A program made the position numbers and the translations under genes. Below the pieces are notes generated by a model. It saw only the letters and a program-made list of their open reading frames with translations. It was not told where the DNA came from and made no database searches. 64,000 nucleotides of DNA from Mesorhizobium sp. GTDB taxonomy: Bacteria > Pseudomonadota > Alphaproteobacteria > Rhizobiales > Rhizobiaceae. Location of the stretch: positions 1-64,000 of the forward strand of contig NZ_SUHQ01000036.1 of the NCBI RefSeq assembly GCF_004962245.1, written 5' to 3'. Below, piece after piece: positions 1-8,707 of the stretch (position 1 is its first letter; each line of letters starts with the position of its first letter).

Positions 1-24
1 CGGAGAGCACGGCGACCAATGCCG

Positions 25-246
25 TTACCTACACCACGCCATGGGGCACGATCTTGAATATGACCAGAACGGCATCGCCTTGCGGGTTGCCGGCGATTGG
101 CGAAGGGGGTCGTTGTCGAATGCGCCGCTCCACTTTTGCCTGTCGATCGACCACGCCTGCCGGTGCAGGTTCGCGCTATATTGGCTCGCCAGCACGGCGA
201 GGAGTAAAAGAAGAGCTGCGACAGTGATGGCAGTCGGCTTAGACAT
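25..246 (-). CDS. small secreted or membrane-anchored hypothetical protein, copy 1
   Basis: I do not recognise this 73-residue protein. It starts MSK, followed by a run of Ala/Leu/Val (about residues 6-20) that looks like a signal peptide or single membrane segment, then a basic and polar tail containing the pair Trp-Ser. A good ribosome site (TTGGAG) lies 4 bases before the ATG. The same start context and N-terminus recur in the ORF at 466-723, so the two are tandem paralogues. Preservation of the start signal and the hydrophobic N-terminus in both copies favours a real gene. The divergent C-termini argue for relaxed constraint or decay. Confidence 0.45.
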   Translation of the reverse strand: MSKPTAITVAALLLLLAVLASQYSANLHRQAWSIDRQKWSGAFDNDPLRQSPATRKAMPFWSYSRSCPMAWCR

Positions 247-906
247 GAGTCTCCAATCCATGGACGGCGTGGCAGCAACGGCCCGCCTTTTGGTGTAAAA
301 TGCTTTTGATCGAGCCCCGCACTTGCCACAGGGCGCAGTCGCGAGGGCGCACAGCTATAGATGCCGGTGCGCTCTGGCGGTTTCTGGAAAGATGGCCTTG
401 CGCCATCGGGCCCACCCCACCCAGCTGAGCGTCGTTCGCGCGGGCCGGGCAACCGCGACCGCCATTCACCACGCCGGGCGACTGACCGTCCGCCCGGCAG
501 AGCGCTGAAGGGTCCCCGGACCTTCCGGGTTGCCGGCGATTTGGCGAAGCGGGGTCGTTGACGAGTGCGCCGCTCCACTTTTGACTGTCCATTGGCACGA
601 CTGCATGGGCGGGGGCGGCCTTTCCCGCGGCGGGTGCGCGCTATTATGGCTCGCCAGCACGGAAAGCAGCACGGCGAGGAGAAAAAGGAGAACCGCGAGA
701 GTGGTGGCCGTTGTCTTAGACATGAGGCTCCAATCCATGGACGGCGTGGCAGCAACGGCCCGCCTTTTCGGTGTAAAATGGGTCGCTTTTGATCGTGCCC
801 CGCAGTTGCTACAGGCGCACAGGTGCGGGTGCGATCTGGCGGTTTCTCAAATACGGCTTTGCGCCATCGGGCCCACCCCAATAGCTGAGCGTCGTTCGCG
901 CGGGGA
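84..906. repeat. imperfect direct tandem duplication of about 0.45-0.48 kb
   Basis: The stretch near 84-446 is repeated near 527-906. Shared landmarks are GGGTTGCCGGCGAT (84 and 527), the CAATCCATGGACGGCGTGGC block (near 254 and 731) and GCTGAGCGTCGTTCGCGCGG (near 425 and 885). The offset varies from about 443 to 477 because of small indels. Each unit carries one small leftward ORF starting MSK. Confidence 0.85.
466..723 (-). CDS. small secreted or membrane-anchored hypothetical protein, copy 2
   Basis: 85-residue paralogue of the ORF at 25-246. The N-terminus is MSKTTATTLAVLLFLLAVLL, a strong signal-anchor or signal peptide, followed by a Pro/Arg-rich stretch and a TVKSGAAHSSTTPL segment partly shared with copy 1 (Lys-(Ser/Trp)-Ser-Gly-Ala). 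The ribosome site TTGGAG lies 4 bases upstream of ATG at 723. No function is assigned. It is downstream of the decayed dctA on the same strand. Confidence 0.5.
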   Translation of the reverse strand: MSKTTATTLAVLLFLLAVLLSVLASHNSAHPPRERPPPPMQSCQWTVKSGAAHSSTTPLRQIAGNPEGPGTLQRSAGRTVSRPAW

Positions 907-999
907 ACTGCGTTCACCACGCCGGGCGACTTGACCGTCCACCGCCAGAGCGCTGAACGGTCCGCTAGTGAGGCGCTCCCCGAATCGTCGTTTATCCCG

Positions 1000-1985
1000 C
1001 TCGCCCCAGACCGGGCGACAGCCAGCGTTGCCGCTACGCTGCGGAGAAATATCGTCAGCGCGTGGCATTCGGACATAAGCTGATCGACGCCAAGAATAAG
1101 ACCCACGGAGGTGACCGGTGCGGCCGGAACAAGAAAGAGCGTTGCAGCCATTGTGACGAGGCCTGCACCGGTAATGCGGGTTGTTCCGTTCGAAGGGAAC
1201 AATGCGACGAACAGCATGAGGATCCGGCAGCCGATCGGCAGATCAGTTTTCGTCGTCTGGGCGATGAAGAGGGCGGCGAGCATCATATTCGTGCCGTCCA
1301 GATTGAATGGAATGAGACCCACGACCGAATGCGTGGCGCCGGCCTTTTCCATCTTCTCCATGAGCGAGGGCAGCGCGGCCTCCGAGGAGGACGTTGCGAG
1401 CAGCAGCTCGTCCTTGATGTATCGGACGAGAGAGAAGATCGAGCGGCCGTTGTAGCGGCAGACCGCGCCGAACAGGACCGAGAAGAACAAGACTTGCAGG
1501 ATGTCGCCTTCCGCGAAGGCACTGGCAATGGTTGATGGGATGATGTTCATCAGGAAGCTGGTCACGGACTGCTCGTGAGCCGTGGCCACATAGCCCTTAA
1601 CGGCTTGGACATCGAGCGAGGCCGGATCGATGTTGAGGCCGGCGCCAGGCTGAACGATATTCGCGACAATCAGTCCGACAACGAGTGCAAGTGTCGAGAA
1701 GGTGAGGAAATAAACCATCGCCTTGGCGGCAACTCGGCCGACCTTCTGCAGATCGCTCATGCCGGCAATGCCGGTCGCTATTGTCAGGAAGATGACAGGT
1801 ACGGTGATTATCTTGACGACATCGACGAAGGCATCGCCGAGCGGCTTCAGGCTCTGGCCGGTCTCCAAATGGAAATAGCCGATTGCAGCACCCAGGATTA
1901 TGGCGGCAAGCATCTGCACGTAGGCCCGGGCAAAATGGCGCTTGCGGGCCGCTGCGTTGGCTATGGGGACTTGTGGAACCAACAC
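1000..1985 (-). pseudogene. dctA: dctA, C4-dicarboxylate:cation symporter, internally deleted
   Basis: The frame starts at GTG 1985 with AAGGAG 7 bases upstream and reads as a DctA-family transporter. The family landmarks KIITVPVIFLTIATGIAGM, QKVGRVAAKAM, the serine-rich ATSSSEAALP loop, NLDGTN, and a C-terminal ITGAG...LILGVDQLMSECHALT are all visible. Compared with the usual roughly 440 residues, about 100 are missing between the DILQVLFFSVLFGAV helix and RYIKDELLLATSSSEAALP. The conserved VPTGYS before the NLDGT motif is also gone. Loss of several membrane helices and part of the substrate site makes transport unlikely. The deletions are in frame, so the frame stays open and shows no stop down to the left edge of the window. 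Confidence 0.85.
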
Positions 1986-2692
1986 CGTTTCTCTCCTTGA
2001 CCGGATCGGGGTGGGGCTCCTCCTTCTCCCATGCAGTGCTCCGGTCGAACGCTGCGCCCACTTCGGCGCAAGCGATGTGCCAAATAGCAAAGAGGGGAAA
2101 ACGCGCAGGACCTCTCACGCAGTGCTTGTTCGCTCTCCCGCACTCGCGCTGCGGTTGCCAGTCAACTATGGAAGGGTCCGTTCTTGGGAATTCCAAAGGT
2201 CGCTCTTTGCTTCGGCGCAGCTTGGCTGGCTGGAAGGTTCCCTGTTTGCCTTGGGGTCTGGGACCTGCGTCCAGATGGTCAACATTTTCCTGCGCGCCGC
2301 ACGGGGCTCCAAAGATTCAATCGAGGACGGGCCCTCTTCGAAAACGGCGGCAGCGTTGGTCAAGCCCTTCCACCCTGCTGTCCCACCAAGGGTGTTCAGA
2401 AGCTCAGTTCACGATTAAGCGATGGATCAGCGTCATCTGGCGTTTGCGCCATCGCGGCGGCGTTGCAAGGGGTCTGCCAAGGATGAGCAAGCCGCGAGGC
2501 AGGGCCCGAGACCTAGACTCCATCCTCATCAACAGCGCTCGGCTCGCGTTAGGAATGTTCGAACCGCAGCACGATCAGGTGGCCACACCGTTGGTCGGAA
2601 CCGGAACCCGACGAATGATCGTTCGTGACCGACATCTGTGAACAAGCAGTGTGTGTCATTGCAATCACCACCCATTGCGCGCAATTGCCCAT
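1986..2692. other. no convincing gene
   Basis: About 700 bases between the start of the dctA remnant and the hypothetical gene at 2693. Long frames exist on both strands but none shows a recognisable domain or a convincing ribosome site. It probably holds the old dctA promoter plus degenerate sequence. Confidence 0.5.
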
Positions 2693-3082
2693 ATGGCCGT
2701 GAATGAACTGGATTTGGTGATTTTCCAGATGGCGGTGGAAAGCGTCCGCTTGCTCTCTTCAAGCTTTGATGAGAAGGCGGCTGAGATAGCCACGAGGAGC
2801 CGTGGTAGCCTTCTTTTCGACGTGCGGGTTGACGGTGACCTGGAGGTCCAGCGAGTCGCAGCCATTGGATATCCAGGCGACAAGATCGGTGTGGTGGCAT
2901 TGGACCGAGAGGGCCTTGTTAGCTGCTGTTGCCTTGTCAATGGCACCTTCTCACCTTTCATTGCACCATTGGAGAACTGGACCAGCATGCCCCTGTCCAT
3001 GCAGGCCCAGATCGATGTCACAGGCTATGCGAGGCTCCTTCTGGCCGCCCTGCGAAATGCTGGACATATGCTGGGCAGGTAG
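2693..3082 (+). CDS. hypothetical protein, 129 residues
   Basis: I do not recognise the family. The protein starts MAVNELDLVIFQMAVESVRL at an ATG. A GTG 14 codons upstream is possible but gives an unlikely Cys/His-rich extension. It has mixed alpha/beta composition without membrane segments: a helical N-terminus, a central RVDGDLEVQRVAAIGYPG strand-rich part, and a C-terminal helix. It is isolated, with no operon partner. Balanced amino-acid use suggests a real soluble protein or a recent remnant. Confidence 0.5.
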   Translation: MAVNELDLVIFQMAVESVRLLSSSFDEKAAEIATRSRGSLLFDVRVDGDLEVQRVAAIGYPGDKIGVVALDREGLVSCCCLVNGTFSPFIAPLENWTSMPLSMQAQIDVTGYARLLLAALRNAGHMLGR

Positions 3083-3274
3083 CATCACCGATGATGTCTG
3101 TGATGAGATGGTGCAGACGGCTGGATGAGGCGATCGCTTGCCGGCAGCTTTGGCCGCCAAGCGATCGGTGAGTTCGCAATGCTGGACACGTCCTGTAGAC
3201 TCTGCCAGTTAAGTTAGCGGACAACCATCTGACGAATGCCCGATCTGACAGTCTGGACGGCGCGGCATGCCCTC

Positions 3275-3570
3275 CTAGGAATGCAGCCGTGGTTCTACTC
3301 CCTCGGCTGTTTTTGCGTCGAAGGCGACGGGCACACCGTGAACGATGGACGTCGCCGCCACCAATTCCTCAACTCGCGATCGGTCGCTTTGCACGCCGGC
3401 ATAAGCGTTCGAATGGCGCGGATCGCCTGGGCGGTGGAGAGGAACCGGGCCTTGCCTCTGGACAGAACATAGGCTTCGGCGGCTTTTTCACCCGCCTCCC
3501 TGAAACTCTGACTGACACGATCTAGGACGGGAGTTCGGCAGCCTTCAAGCCTATGTCCGATACCGGACAA
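3275..3570 (-). pseudogene. small conserved-looking rhizobial protein, one-base frameshift
   Basis: The frame begins with TTG directly after the TGA of the Crp/Fnr gene. The body LDRVSQSFREAGEKAAEAYV...SRGKARFLSTAQAI reads as a real helical protein up to RE near 3385. After that the sensible reading EELVAATSIVHGVPVAFDAK lies in another frame, ending at a stop at 3275-3277. One base appears to be missing near GAGTTGAGG (about 3365-3375). The uncorrected frame ends at 3295. The position suggests translational coupling to the regulator upstream. I have no functional name for it. Confidence 0.5.
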
Positions 3571-4275
3571 TCAGGCAGCGGTGGCCAGGCCGAAATAACG
3601 TTGCTCCTCCTCGCCGTAAGCGCCATGCGTGAGTTCCATCAATCCGACGCGGTCGATAATCGTGACCTCGCCGCGCTTGGCACGGACAAGTCCTCGATAT
3701 TCAAGCATTTGCAGGGCCGTGGTGACCCCGGGACGGCGGGCGCCGAGCATGGTCGCCAGAAATTCATGCGTCAGGTAGATCTTGTCTCCGTCAGAGCGGT
3801 CATGGATCATCAGCAACCAGCGGGCCAGCCGTTCCTCGATTTTGGAGTGGCCATTGACCAGTGCCGTCCGGGACGACTGGACAAGGAACGCGTGGGCATA
3901 GTCCAGCACTGACGTGCGCAGCGACGGGCTTTCCGCAACCGCAGGACGAATGATTTCAACCGGCAGGCGCCAGCCATTGCCTGCGACCTGGATATAGGTC
4001 TCGTTGGAAGAGCTGTCCTGTCCGAGAATGAGGGCAATTCCTGTCATCCCGTCATATCCGATAATGCCGACTTCACATTGCCGTCCGCCGGTCATGGTGG
4101 CGACCACCGAGGCGATGCCCCTCTCGGGAAAATATCCATTCCTGATCGGCTGATGCGCGATCTCCAACTGAGCCTTGATGTCCAGTTCGACGCGATGCAG
4201 CGATGGTCGCAACAGCGCGAAGTCCTCCGGCGAAAGGGATTTCAGCACCCGGTTGCGAAAAAGGGATTCGGGCAA
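3571..4275 (-). CDS. Crp/Fnr-family transcriptional regulator
   Basis: The 234-residue protein has the layout of the Crp/Fnr superfamily common in rhizobia. The N-terminus LFRNRVLKSLSPEDFALLRP is followed by a cyclic-nucleotide-binding-like beta roll (about 20-120, with YFPERGIASVV and EVGIIGYDGMTG), a dimer helix (about 125-155), and a C-terminal Crp-type winged helix (about 165-225, LTHEFLATMLGARRPGVTTALQMLE). There is no N-terminal cysteine cluster, so it is not an oxygen-sensing Fnr. The start is taken as TTG 4275, with a GAGAGA purine run upstream and an in-frame stop two codons further up. The ligand and targets cannot be told from sequence. Confidence 0.85.
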   Translation of the reverse strand: MPESLFRNRVLKSLSPEDFALLRPSLHRVELDIKAQLEIAHQPIRNGYFPERGIASVVATMTGGRQCEVGIIGYDGMTGIALILGQDSSSNETYIQVAGNGWRLPVEIIRPAVAESPSLRTSVLDYAHAFLVQSSRTALVNGHSKIEERLARWLLMIHDRSDGDKIYLTHEFLATMLGARRPGVTTALQMLEYRGLVRAKRGEVTIIDRVGLMELTHGAYGEEEQRYFGLATAA

Positions 4276-4809
4276 GGCTCTCTCTCATGCGGGCAAGAGC
4301 GCGTACCTCTTACTGTCGGCTGCATCCGAAGTAACTGACGGCCGATGCCAAGCATAGGCTTCGAAACGCGCGATTGCAAAGCCCTGTCGGGGCAGTGCAG
4401 CCATGCTAGAAGTCGCGCGGCCTTACGATAGGCGCGGATGACATGATTCCCTTCTGCGGCCACCAAGAACGGCTCGGGCACGCTTTAATCATTCATACAC
4501 AAGCTCGCAGGAATGTAAGCGGCGGAACAGTCGGGTGATTCGTGCCGCCCTGCCCTTTCAGAAATCAAGTCATTGGACGTCAATTCGGGCTGGAACGCCT
4601 CGTCGCGGAACGGCACAGGAAACGCAGCCGGATCAGCAATGGTGGTTCACCTTATGTGCGGTCCGGATGTGCGGTCCGGCGGCTCATCGCCCAATGGCTT
4701 GTCGAGGGGAAGTGGAACTCGTCATGTCGCCGCGAACCGTCACCGCGCTAAGCGGCGCTTTTGAAGACGCCGGTGTTTTCTTTGTGGAACTGAAACTGTG
4801 AGGTGATTG
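4276..4809. other. no convincing gene
   Basis: About 530 bases upstream of the Crp/Fnr gene and of the rightward small gene at 4810. Reading leftward near 4290-4480 there is a possible short frameshifted ORF (RAYRKAARLLAWLH in one frame, ARFEAYAWHRPSV in the next), but it is too weak to call. Promoters for both flanking genes should lie here. Confidence 0.4.
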
Positions 4810-5058
4810 ATGCATGACTCAAACATTTGCGTATTTCCGCTGCATCGGCGACGCACATTGGTCGAAAGTATCGCCCAGGCCCTCGAGACCAAGAACGGCG
4901 AGGCGGCGAGTGCGTTCTGGCGCTGTGCTGCCAAGAAAATGCTCATTCAATTGTCCGATGTAGGAATTGCGCCAGAGTTCGCTGCGCAGGAGGTTGGAAG
5001 GCTTCTTCATGCGGTCTTGGACGATATGGCCAACCGAACGGTAATGCACATAGCATAG
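4810..5058 (+). CDS. DUF6074-like small rhizobial protein
   Basis: 82 residues from ATG 4810, with GAGGTG 5-10 bases upstream. The pattern CVFPLHRRR at the N-terminus, then TKNGEAASAFWR and a helical C-terminal half with EVGRLLHAVLDDM, matches the small soluble DUF6074-type proteins found in several copies on rhizobial islands and plasmids. The function of that family is unknown to me. It is convergent with traI, with a 364-base gap. The TTG three bases upstream is a less likely start. Confidence 0.6.
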   Translation: MHDSNICVFPLHRRRTLVESIAQALETKNGEAASAFWRCAAKKMLIQLSDVGIAPEFAAQEVGRLLHAVLDDMANRTVMHIA

Positions 5059-5422
5059 GCTTGGGCGCTGTTGGATCGCGCGTCAGCTCGGGTCCTTATC
5101 GGGGGACTGCTCCGACTGGCCGACGGTCCGGCCAAACCGGCATACCGGCAAAGGTTTGAGGTTGGGATCGCTCACGGCGGCCGGTCCAATATTCCAAGGC
5201 GATCTCAGAAGCCACATTGGCTTCTTTCCAAGCGGACGGGCGCCACTTTGGCGTGCTCACGCTGGACTGCGGGTTGCGCCTACGGAAATCCGAAGTCCGG
5301 CCGCGCGAGTCGATCGACCGGAACAGTCGAATGCTCGTGGGGCCGGGTCCGCTCAGCTTGACGGCGGGCGGTGGCGGCCGTGAGCAGACTTAACCCAGGT
5401 CACGGCTGACCATCCGCAGGCG
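5059..5422. other. no convincing gene
   Basis: Gap between two convergent genes. No DUF2285-type conjugation activator (msi172/msi171-like) follows traI here, unlike the published R7A arrangement as I recall it. Only low-quality frames are present. Confidence 0.45.
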
Positions 5423-6055
5423 CTATGCCGATTGGACGAGAACTGGTTGCCACAACACCGGCCCGTTCAGGCGTCCCCTCCAGCGGATGCGCAAGAGACT
5501 GGCGTAGGAAATCTCGAGGAAGCCGGCGACTGCCTCGGTGTTGCCGACCTGCTGGGGCTGTCCGATACGTGACAACGGCCAGGTCGCGAGACGAAGGATC
5601 CTTTCGATGCGCGTATCTGTCACCGTTACGATCCCGGAGAGATTGTTGGCCAAGCCGAATTCGATGATGCCCGCGAAGAGCTCGTAGGTTGCTTGTGCCA
5701 GGCCGCCAGCAGCCTTCGGCGCTGTCGCAGGGAGATCGAGCGCGAAACGACTACTCTCCCAGATATCGGCACTCGCAGGGACCACCATCTCATCCAGCAG
5801 CGCCGGAAACGTATCGCGCAACATAGTCGGTCCGGTGGTCGGCAAAAGGCGGACGCAGCCGCAAGTTCGCCAATCGGACCCCTTGAGAAGTAGGTAGACG
5901 GGGTTCAGGCTGTCAAACGGGTCCGTTTCCATTTCGCCTTCGGTCTGCACTTCCCAATCGAGCCGCTTCTTGAAAACCCGATACCTAAGCCCGTGCATTT
6001 CCCTGAGTTCGCTCGCGAACTCGGCGTAGCAGTCGGGTGTTATCAGCTGCATCAT
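5423..6055 (-). CDS. traI: TraI/LuxI-family acyl-homoserine-lactone synthase
   Basis: 210 residues from ATG 6055, the usual length for LuxI enzymes, which make AHL signals from SAM and acyl-ACP in the cytoplasm. Conserved features are LRYRVFKKRLDW near residues 24-35, the DPFD acidic cluster, the TCGCVRLLPTTGPTML segment and WESSRFALD. The frame extends upstream to 6355 only because it overlaps traR antisense-free sequence; a start there would give an unrelated N-terminus. It lies downstream of the LuxR-type gene in the same orientation, with a lux/tra-box-like palindrome in the 92-base gap, so autoinduction is likely. On M. loti R7A the homologous pair controls excision and transfer of the island. 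Confidence 0.9.
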   Translation of the reverse strand: MMQLITPDCYAEFASELREMHGLRYRVFKKRLDWEVQTEGEMETDPFDSLNPVYLLLKGSDWRTCGCVRLLPTTGPTMLRDTFPALLDEMVVPASADIWESSRFALDLPATAPKAAGGLAQATYELFAGIIEFGLANNLSGIVTVTDTRIERILRLATWPLSRIGQPQQVGNTEAVAGFLEISYASLLRIRWRGRLNGPVLWQPVLVQSA

Positions 6056-6115
6056 TGTCGTCTCCGTGCGGGATGTGTCCACGCAATCGAAGGGCAAAGC
6101 CGTCATGAATGCAGC

Positions 6116-6131
6116 CTGTAGACCTTTACAG
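6116..6131 (-). promoter_or_regulatory. lux/tra-box-like palindrome upstream of traI
   Basis: CTGTAGACCTTTACAG has perfect 5-base arms (CTGTA/TACAG) with 6 bases between them, the geometry of LuxR/TraR operators. It ends about 60 bases before the traI start, a sensible place for activation by the AHL-bound regulator encoded just upstream. Confidence 0.65.
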
Positions 6132-6147
6132 CTAGCCTTGGAGAGGA

Positions 6148-6867
6148 TCAGGATCTCGCCCGAGCAGCCATCCGCACTATGGCCTGGTTGATGGTTCGCA
6201 CGCCAAGCTTCGCCTTGGCGTTTTCCTGATGGAAGGTCACGGTGCGTTTCGAGACACCGAGAATCTGGCTGATATCCCAGGCCGACTTGCCGCACGCCGC
6301 CCATTTCAGGCACTCGAACTCCCGCGGGGTGAGCGTTATGCCATCTACCACGCAATCTTCGGCGAGCCTGCGCCGGGCATGGATATGAACGTTGATCGCA
6401 ACCAACTGCATTGCTTTTTCGTAGCGCGTCAGCGACCTCAAAAGTGGCGGATGCGCCTCGTTGGAGGCGAAGGTCAGTGCGGCGAACCGGCCGCGATGAT
6501 CATGCATCGACATGGTCAGTCCGCCGCGAATGCCGAACTCAGCTGCTTTTTCCAGGACTTCCTGCTGCGAGGTCGGCAAATAACGGTGATCGCGGTCCAC
6601 ACCCCAGTCGAAGGTATCCCAGCCTCGCAGTCCCCGCAGGATCACGGGATCCACGCTGTGGTAGCGCAGTTGCAGGTAATGTGATGTCCATGATGATGGA
6701 TAATTCGAGATCAATCGCGGCGTGTCGCCGGAAGCGGATGGGTAGGTGAAATAAGCGAAGAACGGAAAGTCGAACCCGGCTGCGGCGGACGCCATTGCCT
6801 CATGGAGATCGACGGCATCGACGCTTGCAGAGAGTTGCTCGACCAAGGTTTCAAATACGCGATGCAT
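6148..6867 (-). CDS. traR: TraR-type LuxR-family quorum-sensing regulator
   Basis: 239 residues. The N-terminal part (about 20-165) is an autoinducer-binding domain with the typical YFTYPS...YPSSWTSHYLQLRYHSVDPVI and WGVDRD segments, including the Trp/Tyr/Asp residues that hold the AHL headgroup in TraR. The C-terminus (about 175-235) is a LuxR-type helix-turn-helix: LTPREFECLKWAACGKSAWDI then SKRTVTFHQENAKAKLGV. It is followed by traI and a lux box. The symbol reflects its island context and family; orthology to R7A traR1 was not tested. Confidence 0.88.
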   Translation of the reverse strand: MHRVFETLVEQLSASVDAVDLHEAMASAAAGFDFPFFAYFTYPSASGDTPRLISNYPSSWTSHYLQLRYHSVDPVILRGLRGWDTFDWGVDRDHRYLPTSQQEVLEKAAEFGIRGGLTMSMHDHRGRFAALTFASNEAHPPLLRSLTRYEKAMQLVAINVHIHARRRLAEDCVVDGITLTPREFECLKWAACGKSAWDISQILGVSKRTVTFHQENAKAKLGVRTINQAIVRMAARARS

Positions 6868-6966
6868 CTGCGCTTTGCCTACCTCGCGGAGGTTGCTGGA
6901 AGCCGGGCGGAGACGTGGTTCTAAATGATGGCCTGTCCCTGCAGGGCGTACGACGCGCCGCCGTCA

Positions 6967-7875
6967 TCACCGCAATTGCTGTGCTGCTTCCGATTGGAGA
7001 GAGCTCCGCGCACCTGACCAACTACCGATGGGTGATATTGCGACGTTATCGATGAGCCGCGTGTCGCCAAGCCAAGCCGCAGCAAGCAAGCGTGCCGGTC
7101 GGTCAAGGCTTGCTAACGATTGCAGGTCTGTTTCTCCGCGAAGCTCCAGGTATTCGAGCTCGCGATAGCCGGCAGCCAGAATTGTTGCACGCGCTTCATC
7201 AAGCGTAGGCAGGATGGGAGAGCCGCGTGCAAGCCGCTCGGCCGTATCGAGCAGGACCGATGCTAGTTTTGGGGCAATGGCGCGTTGGGCTGGGGAGAGC
7301 CGCACGTTACGCGACGATAGCGCAAGACCATCGGCTTCGCGGACTGTCGGACAGGGCACAATAGTGATCGGAATGTCGAGGTCCCGGACCAAGCGCCTGA
7401 CAAGCTGAAGTTGCTGAAAATCCTTTTCGCCAAAAAAGGCGAAGTCAGCGCCGGCCTGCAGGAAGAGCTTGGCCACGACCGTCGCCACGCCATTGAAATG
7501 GCCGGGCCGGAATGCGCCGCACAGGCATTCGCTGATGCCGGACACTGAAACGACCGTGGCGAAGCCCGCCGGGTACATTTCCTCTGCGTCCGGCACATAG
7601 AGCAGATGCGTGCCCAGCGGCGCGAGCTTGGCAGCATCTTCGCTTTCCGTCCGAGGATAGGCAATCAGGTCGGCGGGGCTGTTGAACTGCTTGGGGTTTA
7701 CGAACAGCGTCACGATCACCCGCTCGGCCCTTTCAAGCGCCTTCCGCACAAGGCTCAGATGCCCGTCGTGCAAGGCTCCCATGGTCGGCACAATACCGAT
7801 CGTGGCACCCGAGCGACGCCATTGCGCAACGACGGCGCGCAGCTCGCTCACAGTTCGAGCGATCGGCACGCTCAT
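6967..7875 (-). CDS. panC: pantothenate synthetase
   Basis: 302 residues. PanC condenses pantoate and beta-alanine with ATP to make pantothenate. Visible motifs are the nucleotidyl-transferase HIGH-like MGALHDGH (residues 32-39), VNPKQFN, the pantoate-binding GHFNGVATVV, FFGEKDFQQL, and CPTVREADGLALSSRN, which carries the KMSKS-equivalent loop. The C-terminal dimerisation part is present, so the gene looks intact. Its start overlaps the panB end (ATGA-type, 4 bases), so the two form an operon. Confidence 0.95.
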   Translation of the reverse strand: MSVPIARTVSELRAVVAQWRRSGATIGIVPTMGALHDGHLSLVRKALERAERVIVTLFVNPKQFNSPADLIAYPRTESEDAAKLAPLGTHLLYVPDAEEMYPAGFATVVSVSGISECLCGAFRPGHFNGVATVVAKLFLQAGADFAFFGEKDFQQLQLVRRLVRDLDIPITIVPCPTVREADGLALSSRNVRLSPAQRAIAPKLASVLLDTAERLARGSPILPTLDEARATILAAGYRELEYLELRGETDLQSLASLDRPARLLAAAWLGDTRLIDNVAISPIGSWSGARSSLQSEAAQQLR

Positions 7876-8707
7876 GTGAAGTCTCCGGCCTTCAAGGCGT
7901 TGACATAGAGATGTTCGACCGCCGGAAAGTGCCGGTTCCGCACATCGGTGGCGTAAGCGGCGATTGCCGCCTCAGCCTGCTCACCGAGCTCGGCATAGCG
8001 TTTGACGAACTTCGGCCGAAATGAGGTGAAGAGCCCGAGCATATCGTCGCTCACCAGAATCTGGCCGTCGCAAGCTGGCGAGGCACCGATGCCGATGGTG
8101 GGTATGTCGATATCGGCGGTTATCTGCCGTGCAAGCTGCTCCGGTATCTTTTCGAGCACCAAGGAGAAGGCGCCCGCCTCGGTTACCGCCCTGGCGTCGC
8201 GCCTGATCCGCTCTGCATCGGCTCCCCGGCCCTGCACACGATAGCCTCCGAACGTGTTTACCGCCTGCGGCGTCAGCCCCACATGGGCCATGACAGGTAC
8301 GCCGCGCGCGGTAAGGAAGCGGATGGTTTCCGCGATGGTCTCGCCGCCCTCGAGCTTCACCGCTGAACAACCGGTCTCACCCATCACGCGCGCAGCGTTG
8401 CCGAAAGCGTGCTCTGGGCTTTCCTCGTAGGAACCGAAGGGCAGGTCGACGACCATCAGCGCGTGTTCAAGGCCGCGGCGAACGGCCTGTCCGTGCATGA
8501 TCATCATGTCGAGCGTGACGCCCAGCGTCGACGACAGGCCGTGCCCACCATGCCGACGCTGTCGCCGACAAGAACGATGTCGCAGTGGCGATCGAGTAGC
8601 CTCGCGACCGGCGTGGTGTAGGCCGTCAAGCATACAAGTGGCGTTTGGCCTTTTCGCAATCGAATATCTGGAGGGTTAATCCCTTTTATCTCACCAGCCG
8701 CGCTCAA
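7872..8707 (-). pseudogene. panB: panB, ketopantoate hydroxymethyltransferase, frameshifted
   Basis: PanB adds a one-carbon unit from methylene-THF to ketoisovalerate. The N-terminus from TTG 8707 (GGGGGCG upstream) reads KGQTPLVCLTAYTTPVARLL...VGDSVGMV. The rest, from HGLSSTLGVTLDMMIMHGQA to the C-terminus at 7872, is in another frame. The break is at 8544-8545, where the family has a whole codon (Met-Val-x-His-Gly-Leu) and only two bases stand here. All other family motifs are intact (KLEGGE, HVGLTPQ, PTIGIGAS). It is either a very recent one-base deletion or a sequencing error. panC downstream is intact. Confidence 0.9.

Noticed and set aside
1883..2641. 252-aa rightward ORF and others at 1062-2000
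   Set aside because: They lie antisense to the DctA-homologous frame or in its promoter region; no domain or codon-use support.
4242..4481. Short leftward ORF upstream of the Crp/Fnr gene with a protein-like second frame
   Set aside because: Would need a frameshift, overlaps the regulator start, and matches no family that I know.
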